64,000 nt of DNA from Agrobacterium rubi TR3 = NBRC 13261. Lineage in GTDB: Bacteria; Pseudomonadota; Alphaproteobacteria; Rhizobiales; Rhizobiaceae. A program made the position numbers and the translations under genes. Positions 40,728-50,684 of this stretch are shown here, piece after piece (position 1 is the first letter of the stretch; every line of letters begins with the position of its first letter). Location of the stretch: the NCBI RefSeq assembly GCF_000739935.1, contig NZ_BBJU01000014.1, positions 62,001-126,000 on the forward strand. Reading direction: 5' to 3'. Under the pieces are notes generated by a model. That model saw only the letters and a list, made by a program, of their open reading frames with translations. It was not told the origin of the DNA and searched no databases.

Positions 40728-41872
40728 GCAAGGAAACCGCACCACCCGGCGGCAACAACGTGCTGGCCATGGCCGTTCTCAATGCGGTGCAAAACCCGGT
40801 TATCCTCGTGGATGGCGAGGGTTTCGTCGCTTTTGCCAATTGGGAGGCGGAGGCCTTTTTCGGCGCGAGCGCCACGCACTTGGCGCGTTATCGCATTTCC
40901 ACTTTCATTCCGTTCGGAAGCCCGTTGCTCGCCCTGATCGATCAGGTGCGTGAGCGCCGTGCGCCGGTCAACGAATACCGTGTCGATCTGTCGTCGCCGC
41001 GTTTGGGGCAGGACAAGCTCGTTGACCTCTACGTTGCACCTGTGGTCAGCGAGCCGGGCTCGGTCGTTGTGGTCTTTCAGGAACGCTCGATGGCCGACAA
41101 GATCGATCGTCAGTTGACACATCGTGCCGCTGCCCGTTCCGTCACCGGCCTTGCTTCCATGTTGGCGCATGAAATCAAGAACCCGCTTTCGGGTATTCGT
41201 GGTGCGGCTCAGCTGCTGGAAACCTCGGTTCCCGACGAAGACAGGGCGCTGACACGTTTGATCTGCGATGAGACCGATCGCATCGTATCATTGGTGGATC
41301 GTATGGAGATTTTCTCCGACGAACGCCCCGTTGATCGTATGCCGATCAACATCCACTCGGTTCTGGACCATGTGAAGGCAGTGGCGAAGGCTGGCTTTGC
41401 CCGCAACGTCAAGATCAGCGAAAACTACGATCCTTCTTTACCTCCGGTCTATGCCAATCGCGACCAGCTGGTGCAGGTCTTCCTCAATCTGGTGAAGAAT
41501 GCGGCAGAAGCAGTCAGCAACCAGCCCGACGGCGAAATCATTCTGACGACGGCTTACCGTCCCGGCATTCGCTTGTCTGTTGCAGGCACGCGCGAGCGTA
41601 TCTCGTTGCCGCTGGAATTTTGCGTGGTCGATAACGGTCCCGGCGTTCCCACCGATCTCGTGCCGCATCTTTTCGACCCGTTCATTACGACCAAAACCAA
41701 CGGTTCCGGCCTCGGCCTTGCCCTTGTCGCAAAACTCATCGGTGCCCATGGCGGTATCGTGGAATGCGACAGCCAGAACCATCGCACGACTTTCCGCGTT
41801 TTGATGCCCGTTTCCCCCGAAGTGGCGGTAGACGACAGCATTTTGCCGAACCCGACAGGACTTAATCGATGA
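40724..41872 (+). CDS. ntrB: Nitrogen regulation sensor kinase NtrB
   Basis: NtrB phosphorylates or dephosphorylates NtrC according to PII status. The 382-residue cytosolic kinase has a PAS domain (about residues 15-120; [22 protein letters not shown]), the phospho-acceptor His149 in [21 protein letters not shown], and the ATPase domain with [10 protein letters not shown] (N box), VVDNGPGVP (G1), [22 protein letters not shown] (F and G2 boxes). Its start overlaps dusB by four bases and its stop overlaps ntrC by four, so all three are translationally coupled. Confidence 0.95.
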   Translation: MSKETAPPGGNNVLAMAVLNAVQNPVILVDGEGFVAFANWEAEAFFGASATHLARYRISTFIPFGSPLLALIDQVRERRAPVNEYRVDLSSPRLGQDKLVDLYVAPVVSEPGSVVVVFQERSMADKIDRQLTHRAAARSVTGLASMLAHEIKNPLSGIRGAAQLLETSVPDEDRALTRLICDETDRIVSLVDRMEIFSDERPVDRMPINIHSVLDHVKAVAKAGFARNVKISENYDPSLPPVYANRDQLVQVFLNLVKNAAEAVSNQPDGEIILTTAYRPGIRLSVAGTRERISLPLEFCVVDNGPGVPTDLVPHLFDPFITTKTNGSGLGLALVAKLIGAHGGIVECDSQNHRTTFRVLMPVSPEVAVDDSILPNPTGLNR

Positions 41873-43320
41873 CAGCAACGATTCTCGTGGCCGATGATGA
41901 CGCGGCCATCCGTACCGTCCTCAATCAGGCTCTCAGCCGTGCCGGGTATGACGTGCGGATCACCTCCAACGCTGCCACGCTGTGGCGCTGGGTGTCTGCG
42001 GGGGAGGGCGATCTTGTCGTCACCGACGTGGTGATGCCGGATGAAAATGCATTCGACCTTTTGCCGCGCATTAAGAAGGCACGACCCGACCTGCCGGTGC
42101 TGGTGATGAGCGCCCAGAACACGTTCATGACGGCCATCAAGGCCTCTGAAAAAGGTGCCTATGACTATCTGCCCAAGCCCTTCGACCTGACGGAGCTGAT
42201 TGCCATCATCGGGCGGGCGCTGTCCGAGCCGAAGCGTAAGCCTGCCAAGCTTGATGACGATATGCAGGATGGTATGCCGCTGGTCGGTCGTTCTGCCGCC
42301 ATGCAGGAAATCTACCGCGTGCTGGCACGTCTGATGCAGACCGATCTGACGCTGATGATCACAGGTGAATCCGGCACGGGTAAAGAACTGGTTGCACGCG
42401 CGCTTCACGATTATGGAAAGCGCCGCAACGGACCGTTTGTCGCCATCAACATGGCCGCCATTCCGCGTGACCTGATCGAATCCGAACTCTTCGGCCATGA
42501 AAAAGGTGCCTTCACCGGCGCACAGAACCGGTCTACCGGTCGGTTCGAACAGGCCGAGGGCGGGACACTGTTTCTCGACGAAATCGGCGATATGCCGATG
42601 GATGCGCAGACCCGGCTGCTTCGTGTGTTGCAGCAGGGAGAATATACCACCGTCGGCGGGCGCACGCCGATCCGCACCGATGTTCGAATCGTTGCTGCCA
42701 CCAACAAGGATTTGAAGACCTCGATCAATCAAGGTCTGTTCCGCGAAGACCTCTATTACCGCCTTAACGTCGTGCCATTGCGCCTGCCGCCTTTGCGGGA
42801 CCGCGCGGAAGACATTCCCGACCTCGTTCGCCACTTCATCCAGACGGGTGAAAAGGAAGGGCTCGAGGGCAAGCGTTTCGAAACCGAAGCCTTGGAACTC
42901 ATGAAAGCCTATGCGTGGCCGGGCAATGTGCGGGAGCTGGAAAACCTTATTCGCCGTTTGATGGCGCTTTATCCACAGGAAGTTATTACTCGGGAGATCA
43001 TTGAGCAGGAGCTTCAATCCGATGTTCCCGACAGCCCGATTGACCGCACAGCAACCCGCAATGGCTCGCTGACCATTTCGCAGGCCGTGGAAGAAAACAT
43101 GCGGGATTACTTCTCCGGATTCGGTGAAAGCCTACCTCCACCGGGCCTTTATGATCGCGTCTTACGCGAAATGGAGTATCCGCTCATCCTCGCTGCCCTG
43201 ACGGCCACCCGCGGCAACCAGATCAAGGCTGCGGATTTGCTAGGGTTGAACCGAAATACCCTGCGCAAGAAGATTCGCGAGTTGGGTGTATCGGTCTACC
43301 GAAGCTCGAGAACCGCCTGA
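41869..43320 (+). CDS. ntrC: Nitrogen regulator NtrC, sigma-54 activator
   Basis: A 483-residue response regulator. The receiver domain has Asp53 in [12 protein letters not shown] and the lysine in YDYLPKPF. The AAA+ domain has Walker [12 protein letters not shown], an intact GAFTGA loop ([13 protein letters not shown]) for contact with sigma-54, and Walker [13 protein letters not shown]. The C-terminal Fis-type helix-turn-helix is [22 protein letters not shown]. It activates nitrogen-assimilation promoters when phosphorylated by NtrB. It overlaps ntrB (ATGA). The gap of 142 bases to ntrY contains a TTGACA hexamer (43325-43330) that may belong to an ntrYX promoter. Confidence 0.96.
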   Translation: MTATILVADDDAAIRTVLNQALSRAGYDVRITSNAATLWRWVSAGEGDLVVTDVVMPDENAFDLLPRIKKARPDLPVLVMSAQNTFMTAIKASEKGAYDYLPKPFDLTELIAIIGRALSEPKRKPAKLDDDMQDGMPLVGRSAAMQEIYRVLARLMQTDLTLMITGESGTGKELVARALHDYGKRRNGPFVAINMAAIPRDLIESELFGHEKGAFTGAQNRSTGRFEQAEGGTLFLDEIGDMPMDAQTRLLRVLQQGEYTTVGGRTPIRTDVRIVAATNKDLKTSINQGLFREDLYYRLNVVPLRLPPLRDRAEDIPDLVRHFIQTGEKEGLEGKRFETEALELMKAYAWPGNVRELENLIRRLMALYPQEVITREIIEQELQSDVPDSPIDRTATRNGSLTISQAVEENMRDYFSGFGESLPPPGLYDRVLREMEYPLILAALTATRGNQIKAADLLGLNRNTLRKKIRELGVSVYRSSRTA

Positions 43321-43462
43321 GCGTGTTGACAAGACCTGTGTGTCGTTGCATTTTCGCCACAAAGTGTTGCTTGAAAATCACGGGGACGTTTAGATTCGCT
43401 GATAAGCGGCGTTCTCTCTTGCAAGACTGTGATGCCGCATAAAGCGGCTTGGGAAATGATCG

Positions 43463-45733
43463 ATGCGCAAACCTGTCGCCGATAAGGTTTCCGACCGTGC
43501 GTCGGCCGATATAGTTATTGCCGACAGGCGGATGTCTTTTGCTTTCCCAGGGCTCGTGCTCGCGGGCGTTGCGTTGATATGCGCGATGCTGACACTCTTC
43601 GTGCTGCTGGGACTAACCCCGATCGCGCCCACAACCAACGTCGTCATCGCCTCGGTCATCATCAATTCCCTGTTCGTGATCGGTCTAATGTATCTCATTG
43701 GCCGGGAGATCAACCGCCTGATGAAGGCGCGGCGTCGGGGCAGGGCGGCAGCCCGGCTCCATGTGCGCATCGTCGCTCTTTTTTCCATCGTCGCGATCAC
43801 GCCTGCCGTGCTGGTGGCGATCTTTGCCAGTATCACGCTGAATGTCGGTCTCGACCGTTGGTTTGCCCTGCGCACACAAGCCATCGTTGATTCCTCCAGC
43901 AACATCGCCCAGGCCTATATGCTGGAAAATGCCGGTTATTTGCAGGGCCAGACGCTCTCCATGGCGACAGACCTCGATCGCAACCGCGCGCTTTTCTATC
44001 TCGACCGCACCGGCTTTGTGGAACTGATGACGCGGCAGGCCAAGGGCCGCGGCCTTCTTGGGGCATTTCTGGTGCAACAGGACGGCGATGCCGTTGTGCA
44101 GGCCGATATCAAGACCGAAAAGCCACTGCCCGCCATTCCGCAGGATGCGCTCGAAAAGGCCGGTGCTGGCCAGCCAACCCTCATTCCGCCCGGCGTTACC
44201 AACCTCGTCGGTGCGATAATCAAGCTTGAAGGCATTGGCGGCACCTTCCTTTACACCGTGCGAGCGGTTGACCCCAAGGTCATGTCGGCCATGCGGCTGA
44301 TGGAGGAAAACCGCGCCGAATATAACGCGATGGAGGCAGGTCGTGCGCCGCTGCAAATCGCCTTTGCCATTCTCTATCTCGGTTTTGCGCTGATCGTGCT
44401 TCTGGCTGCCATCTGGACCGCTATCGCGGTTGCGGACCGGATCGTGCGGCCCATTCGCCTTCTGATCAGCGCGGCAGATAGCGTCGCCATGGGCAACATG
44501 CATGTGCTGGTGCCGGTACGTGCCGTTGATGGTGACGTTGGTCGCCTGGCGCGGACCTTCAACAAGATGATTTCCGAGATCCGCAGCCAGCAGGACGAAA
44601 TCATCGAGGCCAAGGATGACATCGATAACCGTCGTCGCTTTATCGAAGCGGTGCTGTCAGGGGTAACGGCGGCTGTGATCGGAGTGGATGAGCATCGCAA
44701 TATCACGATTGCAAACCCGTCTGCGGAAGAGTTTCTGGCCGTATCTTCCGAACAGCTGGTGGGGTCACCGCTGGTGGAGGTGGCACCTGAGATCGAACAT
44801 GTCGTGACCGAAGCTGCTGCCTCCGCGCGCATGGATTTTCGCCACCAGATCAACATCGTCAGGCGCGGTAAAGAACGCACGCTCAACGTTCAGGTCACCC
44901 GTGAAGACGCGCGCGACGGACACGAATCCTACGTCATCACGCTGGATGACATTACCGATCTCCTGATCGCGCAGCGCTCTACCGCGTGGTCGGAAGTAGC
45001 GCGGCGCATCGCCCATGAAATCAAGAACCCGCTGACGCCCATCCAGCTTTCTGCCGAACGCATCAAGCGCCGGTTTGGCAAGCAAATCCATGATGAGGCG
45101 GACCGCGCTGTGTTCGACCAGTGTACGGACACCATCGTGCGCCAGGTGGGCGACATTGGCCGCATGGTCGATGAATTCTCGGCTTTTGCCCGTATGCCGA
45201 AGCCGACCAAGGAAATGTCGGATCTGCGCACGGTTCTCAAGGATGCCACATTCCTGCGGGAAATGGGCGCTGCGCATATCGAATTCGCAACAGAGCTGGG
45301 TGATGAGCCGCTGGAAGGCATGTTCGACTCGCGCATGCTGGGGCAGGCCTTCGGCAACCTCATCAAGAATGCGACAGAGGCTATCGAGTCGGTCGAGACG
45401 AGCGACACACCGCGCAAGGGTAAGATCGTCGTTCGCGCATCCTTTGACGAGCACAACAATCGCTTCATTGCTGACGTCATCGACAATGGTCGCGGCCTTC
45501 CGGTCGAAAACCGTCACCGCATTCTGGAGCCCTATATGACGATGCGAGAGAAGGGCACGGGCCTCGGTCTCGCCATCGTCAAGAAAATCATTGAAGAACA
45601 CGGCGGTCATCTGGAGTTGCATGATGCGCCCGCCGATTTCGATCATGGCCATGGTGCCATGATCAGAGTGCTGTTGCCGCATGTCGAAGTGGCGGCCAGC
45701 GAAAGAGACAAGGAAGTTGCATATGGCGTCTGA
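43463..45733 (+). CDS. ntrY: Nitrogen regulation sensor kinase NtrY
   Basis: A 756-residue membrane-bound kinase. About four hydrophobic segments (first near residue 30, LVLAGVALICAMLTLFVLLGL; the last near 290, IAFAILYLGFALIVLLAAIWTAI) flank a periplasmic region. They are followed by a HAMP domain (ADRIVRPIRLLISAADSVAMGNM), a PAS domain (AVIGVDEHRNITIANPSAEEF), the phospho-acceptor histidine in [26 protein letters not shown] and the ATPase domain (NLIKNATEAIESV, DNGRGLP, GTGLGLAIVKKI). In other alphaproteobacteria NtrY senses redox or nitrate-related signals. Its 3' end overlaps ntrX by 11 bases. Confidence 0.96.
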   Translation: MRKPVADKVSDRASADIVIADRRMSFAFPGLVLAGVALICAMLTLFVLLGLTPIAPTTNVVIASVIINSLFVIGLMYLIGREINRLMKARRRGRAAARLHVRIVALFSIVAITPAVLVAIFASITLNVGLDRWFALRTQAIVDSSSNIAQAYMLENAGYLQGQTLSMATDLDRNRALFYLDRTGFVELMTRQAKGRGLLGAFLVQQDGDAVVQADIKTEKPLPAIPQDALEKAGAGQPTLIPPGVTNLVGAIIKLEGIGGTFLYTVRAVDPKVMSAMRLMEENRAEYNAMEAGRAPLQIAFAILYLGFALIVLLAAIWTAIAVADRIVRPIRLLISAADSVAMGNMHVLVPVRAVDGDVGRLARTFNKMISEIRSQQDEIIEAKDDIDNRRRFIEAVLSGVTAAVIGVDEHRNITIANPSAEEFLAVSSEQLVGSPLVEVAPEIEHVVTEAAASARMDFRHQINIVRRGKERTLNVQVTREDARDGHESYVITLDDITDLLIAQRSTAWSEVARRIAHEIKNPLTPIQLSAERIKRRFGKQIHDEADRAVFDQCTDTIVRQVGDIGRMVDEFSAFARMPKPTKEMSDLRTVLKDATFLREMGAAHIEFATELGDEPLEGMFDSRMLGQAFGNLIKNATEAIESVETSDTPRKGKIVVRASFDEHNNRFIADVIDNGRGLPVENRHRILEPYMTMREKGTGLGLAIVKKIIEEHGGHLELHDAPADFDHGHGAMIRVLLPHVEVAASERDKEVAYGV

Positions 45734-47087
45734 CATTCTGGTCGTAGATGACGAAGCGGATATCCGCGAAATTGTAGCCGGCATTCTGTCCGATGAGGGC
45801 CACGAAACACGCATGGCGTTTGACAGCGACAGTGCCCTTGCTGCCATTTCCGAGCGCGTTCCACGGCTGATCTTCCTGGATATCTGGATGCAGGGCAGCA
45901 AGCTGGATGGCTTGGCGCTGCTGGACGAGATCAAGAACCGTCACCCTGAACTTCCTGTGGTGATGATTTCCGGTCACGGCAATATCGAAACCGCCGTCAA
46001 TGCCATCAAGCGCGGTGCTTTCGACTTCATCGAAAAACCCTTCAAGGCCGACCGCCTGATTCTGATTGCCGAGCGGGCGCTGGAAAACTCCAAGCTGAAG
46101 CGCGAGGTATCCGAGCTAAAAAAGCGTACGGGCGATGCGGTTGAACTGATCGGCGCTTCGCTCGCCGTATCACAGCTACGCCAGACCATCGACCGCGTAT
46201 CGCCCACCAATAGCCGCATCATGATTCTTGGTCCTTCCGGTTCCGGCAAGGAACTGGTGGCGCGGATGATTCACAAGAAGTCGTCGCGGGCGACCGGACC
46301 ATTCGTGGCCTTGAATGCCGCTACGATCACGCCTGACCGCATGGAAATCGCACTGTTCGGCACCGAAGGTCTGCCCGGCCAGCCCCGCAAGGTCGGTGCG
46401 CTAGAAGAGGCGCATCGCGGCGTTCTCTACCTTGATGAAGTCGGTGAGATGCCGCGCGAAACGCAAAACAAGATTTTGCGGGTTCTGGTCGATCAACAGT
46501 TCGAGCGCGTCGGGGGCGGTAAGCGGGTGAAGGTGGATGTCCGCATCATCTCGTCCACGGCCCACAACCTCGAAGGGCTGATCGCAGACGGCATGTTCCG
46601 CGAAGACCTGTACCATCGTCTCGCTGTGGTTCCGGTAAAGGTTCCGGCCCTGTCCGAGCGTCGTGAGGATATTCCTTTTCTCGTGGACATGTTCATGCGC
46701 CAGATTTCCGAGCAGGCCGGCATCCGTCCGCGCAAGATCGGCGATGATGCCATGGCCGTTCTGCAGACCCATGACTGGCCCGGCAATATCCGTCAGCTGC
46801 GCAACAACATCGAACGGCTGATGATTCTTGCGCGTCCCGATGGTGTCGACACGCCGATTTCAGCCGACATGTTGCCTGCCGATATCGGTGATATGCTTCC
46901 GAAGATTGCAGCCCAGGGCGATCAACACATCATGACGCTGCCCTTGCGAGAGGCGCGTGAGATGTTCGAGCGGGATTATCTCGTGGCCCAGATCAACCGG
47001 TTCGGCGGCAATATTTCCCGCACGGCGGAATTTGTCGGCATGGAACGCTCGGCGCTGCATCGCAAATTGAAGTCGCTCGGCGTATAA
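45723..47087 (+). CDS. ntrX: Response regulator NtrX
   Basis: The 454-residue partner of NtrY. The receiver domain has Asp53 (RLIFLDIWMQGSKLDG) and the lysine in FDFIEKPFK. The AAA+ domain has Walker A GPSGSGKELVA and Walker B GVLYLDEVGEMP, but between them, where NtrC reads [13 protein letters not shown], NtrX reads ALFGTEGLPGQPRKVGALEE: the GAFTGA loop needed to touch sigma-54 is missing. It ends in a Fis-type helix-turn-helix (ISRTAEFVGMERSALHRKLKSLG). It is therefore probably not a sigma-54 activator. Start: the ATG at 45723 with AGGAAG upstream, overlapping ntrY. Confidence 0.95.
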   Translation: MASDILVVDDEADIREIVAGILSDEGHETRMAFDSDSALAAISERVPRLIFLDIWMQGSKLDGLALLDEIKNRHPELPVVMISGHGNIETAVNAIKRGAFDFIEKPFKADRLILIAERALENSKLKREVSELKKRTGDAVELIGASLAVSQLRQTIDRVSPTNSRIMILGPSGSGKELVARMIHKKSSRATGPFVALNAATITPDRMEIALFGTEGLPGQPRKVGALEEAHRGVLYLDEVGEMPRETQNKILRVLVDQQFERVGGGKRVKVDVRIISSTAHNLEGLIADGMFREDLYHRLAVVPVKVPALSERREDIPFLVDMFMRQISEQAGIRPRKIGDDAMAVLQTHDWPGNIRQLRNNIERLMILARPDGVDTPISADMLPADIGDMLPKIAAQGDQHIMTLPLREAREMFERDYLVAQINRFGGNISRTAEFVGMERSALHRKLKSLGV

Positions 47088-47124
47088 CGATCCAAAGCTG
47101 CCGTCTGGTCCGTAGAGAGAGCGT

Positions 47125-48501
47125 ATGAAAGTCATCATTTGCGGCGCAGGCCAGGTGGGTTACGGCATTGCGGAGCAATTGTCGCGTGAGGACAATGAGG
47201 TCTCCGTTATCGATACCTCGGCGGCCCTGATCGCGGCGATCACTGAAACGCTCGATGTGCGCGGCTATGTGGGCCACGGCGCGCATCCGGATATGCTGGC
47301 GAAAGCGGGTGCCGATCAAGCCGACATGATCATCGCGGTCACACTTTACGATGAGATCAACATTGTCGCCTGTGAAGTGGCACACGCACTGTTCAGCGTG
47401 CCCACTAAGGTCGCCCGCATCCGCGATCAGAGCTACCTTCAGCCTGAGTATGGCGACCTGTTCAGCCGCGAGAATATGTCCATCGATGTCACCATCTCGC
47501 CTGAGATCGAGGTCGGCAAGATGGTGCTGCGGCGCATTGCCTTTCCGGGTGCGACGGATGTGGTGCGCTTTGCCGACGACAATGTCTTCATGCTGGCCAT
47601 CGAGTGCATGGAGGACTGTCCTGTCATCAACACGCCGTTGCAGCAGCTCAGTCATCTCTTTCCGGACCTGATCGCGACTGTAGTCGGCGTCTATCGCAAC
47701 GGTCATCTGAAGGCTATCGATTCCTCAGAGCAGCTTCGCACCGGCGATTTGGCCTATGTCATCTGCCAGCGCCAGCACGCACGCCGTACGCTCGGTCTTT
47801 TCGGCCATGAAGAAAAAGAGGCGGCCCGGATCGTCATCGCCGGCGGTGGCAACATCGGCCAATATGTAGCGCGCTGCATCGAGGATGTTCAGCCGAAAAC
47901 GCGCGTCAAGATCATCGAGGCCGATCGGGATCGGGCTATTGCTGCATCCGAAAAACTGAATTCGACGATTGTCCTAAACGGCTCGGTGCTGGACCAGAAA
48001 ATCCTGAACCAGGCCGATATTCAGGACGCGGATCTGATTGTGACGCTGACCAACAACGATCAGACCAATATCCTGGGCGCCGTGATGGCCAAGCAACTGG
48101 GCTGCAAATCCAACCTTGCGCTGCTGAATGGCCCATCCTTTCATGATGTCGCGAAATCGCTGGGGTTGGATGCCTTCATCAATCCGCGTGCCGTCACCAT
48201 TTCGCGGGTGCTGCAACATGTTCGAAAAGGCCGCATCCGATCGGTCTATGCGGTGCAGCGCGGCAATGGCGAAATCATCGAGGCCGAGGCCTTGGATACG
48301 TCGCCGCTGGTGGGGCAGGCGTTACGTGACATGGAGTTGCCAGAGGGCGTTCGCATCGGTGTCATTTACCGCGACAAGACCGTGATCCGACCGGATGGCA
48401 GCACGACAATCAAGGCGAAAGACCGCGTCATCCTGTTTGCGTCGTCGGATGCGGTGCGTGAGGTGGAGCAGCTCTTTCGTGTATCCATTCAATATTTCTA
48501 A
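47125..48501 (+). CDS. trkA: Trk potassium uptake protein TrkA
   Basis: TrkA is the peripheral NAD(H)-binding subunit that gates the Trk potassium channel. The 458-residue protein consists of two RCK units. The first starts at MKVIICGAGQVGYGIAEQLS, the second at RIVIAGGGNIGQYVARCIE, each with the dinucleotide-binding glycines and followed by an RCK_C domain. It lies 37 bases after ntrX, a conserved position in Rhizobiales and probably in the same transcript. trkH is not in the window. Confidence 0.95.
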   Translation: MKVIICGAGQVGYGIAEQLSREDNEVSVIDTSAALIAAITETLDVRGYVGHGAHPDMLAKAGADQADMIIAVTLYDEINIVACEVAHALFSVPTKVARIRDQSYLQPEYGDLFSRENMSIDVTISPEIEVGKMVLRRIAFPGATDVVRFADDNVFMLAIECMEDCPVINTPLQQLSHLFPDLIATVVGVYRNGHLKAIDSSEQLRTGDLAYVICQRQHARRTLGLFGHEEKEAARIVIAGGGNIGQYVARCIEDVQPKTRVKIIEADRDRAIAASEKLNSTIVLNGSVLDQKILNQADIQDADLIVTLTNNDQTNILGAVMAKQLGCKSNLALLNGPSFHDVAKSLGLDAFINPRAVTISRVLQHVRKGRIRSVYAVQRGNGEIIEAEALDTSPLVGQALRDMELPEGVRIGVIYRDKTVIRPDGSTTIKAKDRVILFASSDAVREVEQLFRVSIQYF

Positions 48502-48689
48502 AACATTGTGTATGAAACGAAAAAGCGTGTCCTTGATAAATCCGGGTAAGTTTTTCGACGTTGCGGAACAGATCGTGATTTGATACCAGAGTTGCTGATC
48601 GGCTGACACGGGGACGAGGTTGGATCGATCCTATTATTGATTGTTTATTCCCGGTCTCCCATCCGGGCAAAAAAGAAAGAATCGGCGCC

Positions 48690-48932
48690 ATGGCGGAACG
48701 TTCTCAAAACCTGCAAGATCTTTTCCTGAACACAGTTCGCAAGCAAAAGATCTCGCTGACAATATTTCTCATCAACGGTGTTAAACTGACGGGTGTTGTC
48801 ACATCCTTCGATAATTTCTGCGTTCTGCTTCGTCGTGATGGGCACTCGCAGCTCGTCTACAAGCACGCGATCTCGACCATCATGCCGGGCCAGCCGATGC
48901 AGATGTTCGAGTCCGAAGAAGGCGCTGCGTAA
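48690..48932 (+). CDS. hfq: RNA chaperone Hfq
   Basis: Hfq forms a hexamer that pairs small RNAs with mRNAs. The 80-residue protein has the Sm1 motif ([39 protein letters not shown]) and the Sm2 motif ([10 protein letters not shown]), with the proximal-face residues Gln8 and Phe-rich loop seen in other Hfq proteins. The C-terminal tail is short, as usual in alphaproteobacteria. The 188-base gap to trkA contains no gene and must hold the hfq promoter. A probable terminator lies at 48973-49008. Confidence 0.97.
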   Translation: MAERSQNLQDLFLNTVRKQKISLTIFLINGVKLTGVVTSFDNFCVLLRRDGHSQLVYKHAISTIMPGQPMQMFESEEGAA

Positions 48933-48972
48933 AGCGGCGGCCACGACGGCACCACGACATTCCTGATTTTAC

Positions 48973-49008
48973 AAACAACGGAACCTTGAACGAGGAGCCG
49001 TTGTTTTG
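48973..49008 (+). terminator. Probable terminator after hfq
   Basis: AAACAACGG pairs with CCGTTGTTT over nine bases around a 16-base loop and ends in TTTTG. The T-run is part of the stem and short, so strength is uncertain. Confidence 0.6.
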
Positions 49009-49133
49009 CAGTGCATGCGCTCTTATATCTGTGATGAGCGATTTCAAAACGATCCGAAAGGTACGGGCACATTTCTACACGCGATACATCGAACGAATCC
49101 ATTATCCCGGAACTGGAAAAGCGTCGGGATGAC

Positions 49134-50462
49134 ATGCGCGCTGTGGTCATTATCCCGGTTTTGAAACAGGGTCGAACTCCTAAGGAAGCCTCTGCCACGA
49201 CGCCTCCGCGTTCAATGGAAGCCAAGCTTGAGGAAGCCAAGGGTCTGGCACTCGCCATCGACCTCCACGTTTCCCAAGGTCTGATCGTTCCCGTCAATCA
49301 ACCACGTCCAGCCACGCTGTTTGGCAGCGGCAAGATAGAGGAAATCGGCCAGCTTCTGGACGAAACCGACTCCGGCCTCGTGATCATCGATCATCCGTTG
49401 ACGCCGGTTCAGCAGCGCAATCTCGAAAAAGAGTGGAACGCGAAGGTCATCGACCGGACAGGTCTTATCTTGGAAATCTTCGGCCGTCGCGCTTCGACCA
49501 AGGAAGGTACGCTTCAGGTCGATCTCGCCCACCTGAATTATCAGAAGGGCCGACTCGTTAGAAGTTGGACCCACTTGGAGCGGCAGCGCGGCGGTGCAGG
49601 TTTCATGGGTGGTCCCGGTGAAACACAGATCGAAGCCGACCGTCGTTTGCTGCAGGACCGTATCGTCAAGCTGGAGCGCGAGCTGGAGCAGGTCGTTCGC
49701 ACGCGCCAACTGCACCGTGCCAAACGCCGCAAGGTGCCGCATCCCATCGTGGCGCTAGTTGGTTATACCAATGCCGGTAAATCGACACTGTTCAATCGCG
49801 TGACGGGTGCCGGTGTCCTAGCTGAAGACATGCTCTTCGCCACTCTGGACCCGACTTTGCGCCGGATGAAACTGCCGCATGGTCGCACTGTCATCATGTC
49901 CGACACGGTGGGCTTCATCTCCGATCTGCCCACCCATCTAGTTGCCGCGTTCCGTGCGACGCTGGAAGAGGTTCTGGAAGCGGACCTTATCCTGCATGTG
50001 CGGGATATGTCCGATCCCGACAACGGCGCGCAATCTGCTGACGTTCTGCGCATTCTGAGTGATCTTGGAATCGACGAAAAAGTTGCCGATGAGCGGATCA
50101 TCGAAGTCTGGAACAAGGTCGACAGGCTTGATACCGAAACCCACGACGCGATGATGCACAAGGCAGAAGGACGTGCCAATGTGCGCGCTGTGTCCGCGAT
50201 TACCGGCGAGGGCGTCGATGCGTTGATGGACGAGATATCGCAGCGTCTGTCAGGCGTTCTGGTGGAAAGCTCCGTTGTCCTCGACGTCGATCAGCTCCAG
50301 CTTTTGTCGTGGGTCTACAGCAACGCCATCGTCGATGGACGTCAGGATAATGAGGATGGCTCCGTCACTCTGGATGTCCGTCTGTCTGACGCGCAGGCGC
50401 TCGAACTCGACCGCCGGTTGGGTCACCCAAACAAGTCTGTTCCCGAAGAGCGGGGCGCTTAG
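49134..50462 (+). CDS. hflX: GTPase HflX
   Basis: HflX is a ribosome-binding GTPase that rescues or splits stalled ribosomes under stress. The 442-residue product has the N-terminal HflX domain (LFGSGKIEEIGQLLDETDSGLVIIDHPLTPVQQRNLEKEW) and the G domain: G1 GYTNAGKSTLFNRVTG, G3 DTVGFISDLP, G4 NKVD, G5 SAITGEG. The ATG at 49134 has a poor ribosome binding site. In the same frame the DNA stays open upstream and reads TRDTSNESIIPELEKRRDD, but contains no ATG, GTG or TTG until a stop at 49032, so the true start is unclear. The position after hfq is conserved. Confidence 0.93.
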   Translation: MRAVVIIPVLKQGRTPKEASATTPPRSMEAKLEEAKGLALAIDLHVSQGLIVPVNQPRPATLFGSGKIEEIGQLLDETDSGLVIIDHPLTPVQQRNLEKEWNAKVIDRTGLILEIFGRRASTKEGTLQVDLAHLNYQKGRLVRSWTHLERQRGGAGFMGGPGETQIEADRRLLQDRIVKLERELEQVVRTRQLHRAKRRKVPHPIVALVGYTNAGKSTLFNRVTGAGVLAEDMLFATLDPTLRRMKLPHGRTVIMSDTVGFISDLPTHLVAAFRATLEEVLEADLILHVRDMSDPDNGAQSADVLRILSDLGIDEKVADERIIEVWNKVDRLDTETHDAMMHKAEGRANVRAVSAITGEGVDALMDEISQRLSGVLVESSVVLDVDQLQLLSWVYSNAIVDGRQDNEDGSVTLDVRLSDAQALELDRRLGHPNKSVPEERGA

Positions 50463-50684
50463 AGGTTCGTAGACCAATCAGCGTTTTGGAACGAATATGC
50501 CAAGTCTAGTGAGGATTACGATATATCCGTTCTAATTATCTGTGCGCAGCCGAAAATACGTTCTATTTCAGAGTTTATCATCAGAAGCTGATAAGAACAT
50601 CTGGTTATCAATCACCACTATTTAGTTAGACTTTCGTAATGAAATCCATGCGATATCATCGTCTCATTCGCACGAGCTGATGAT

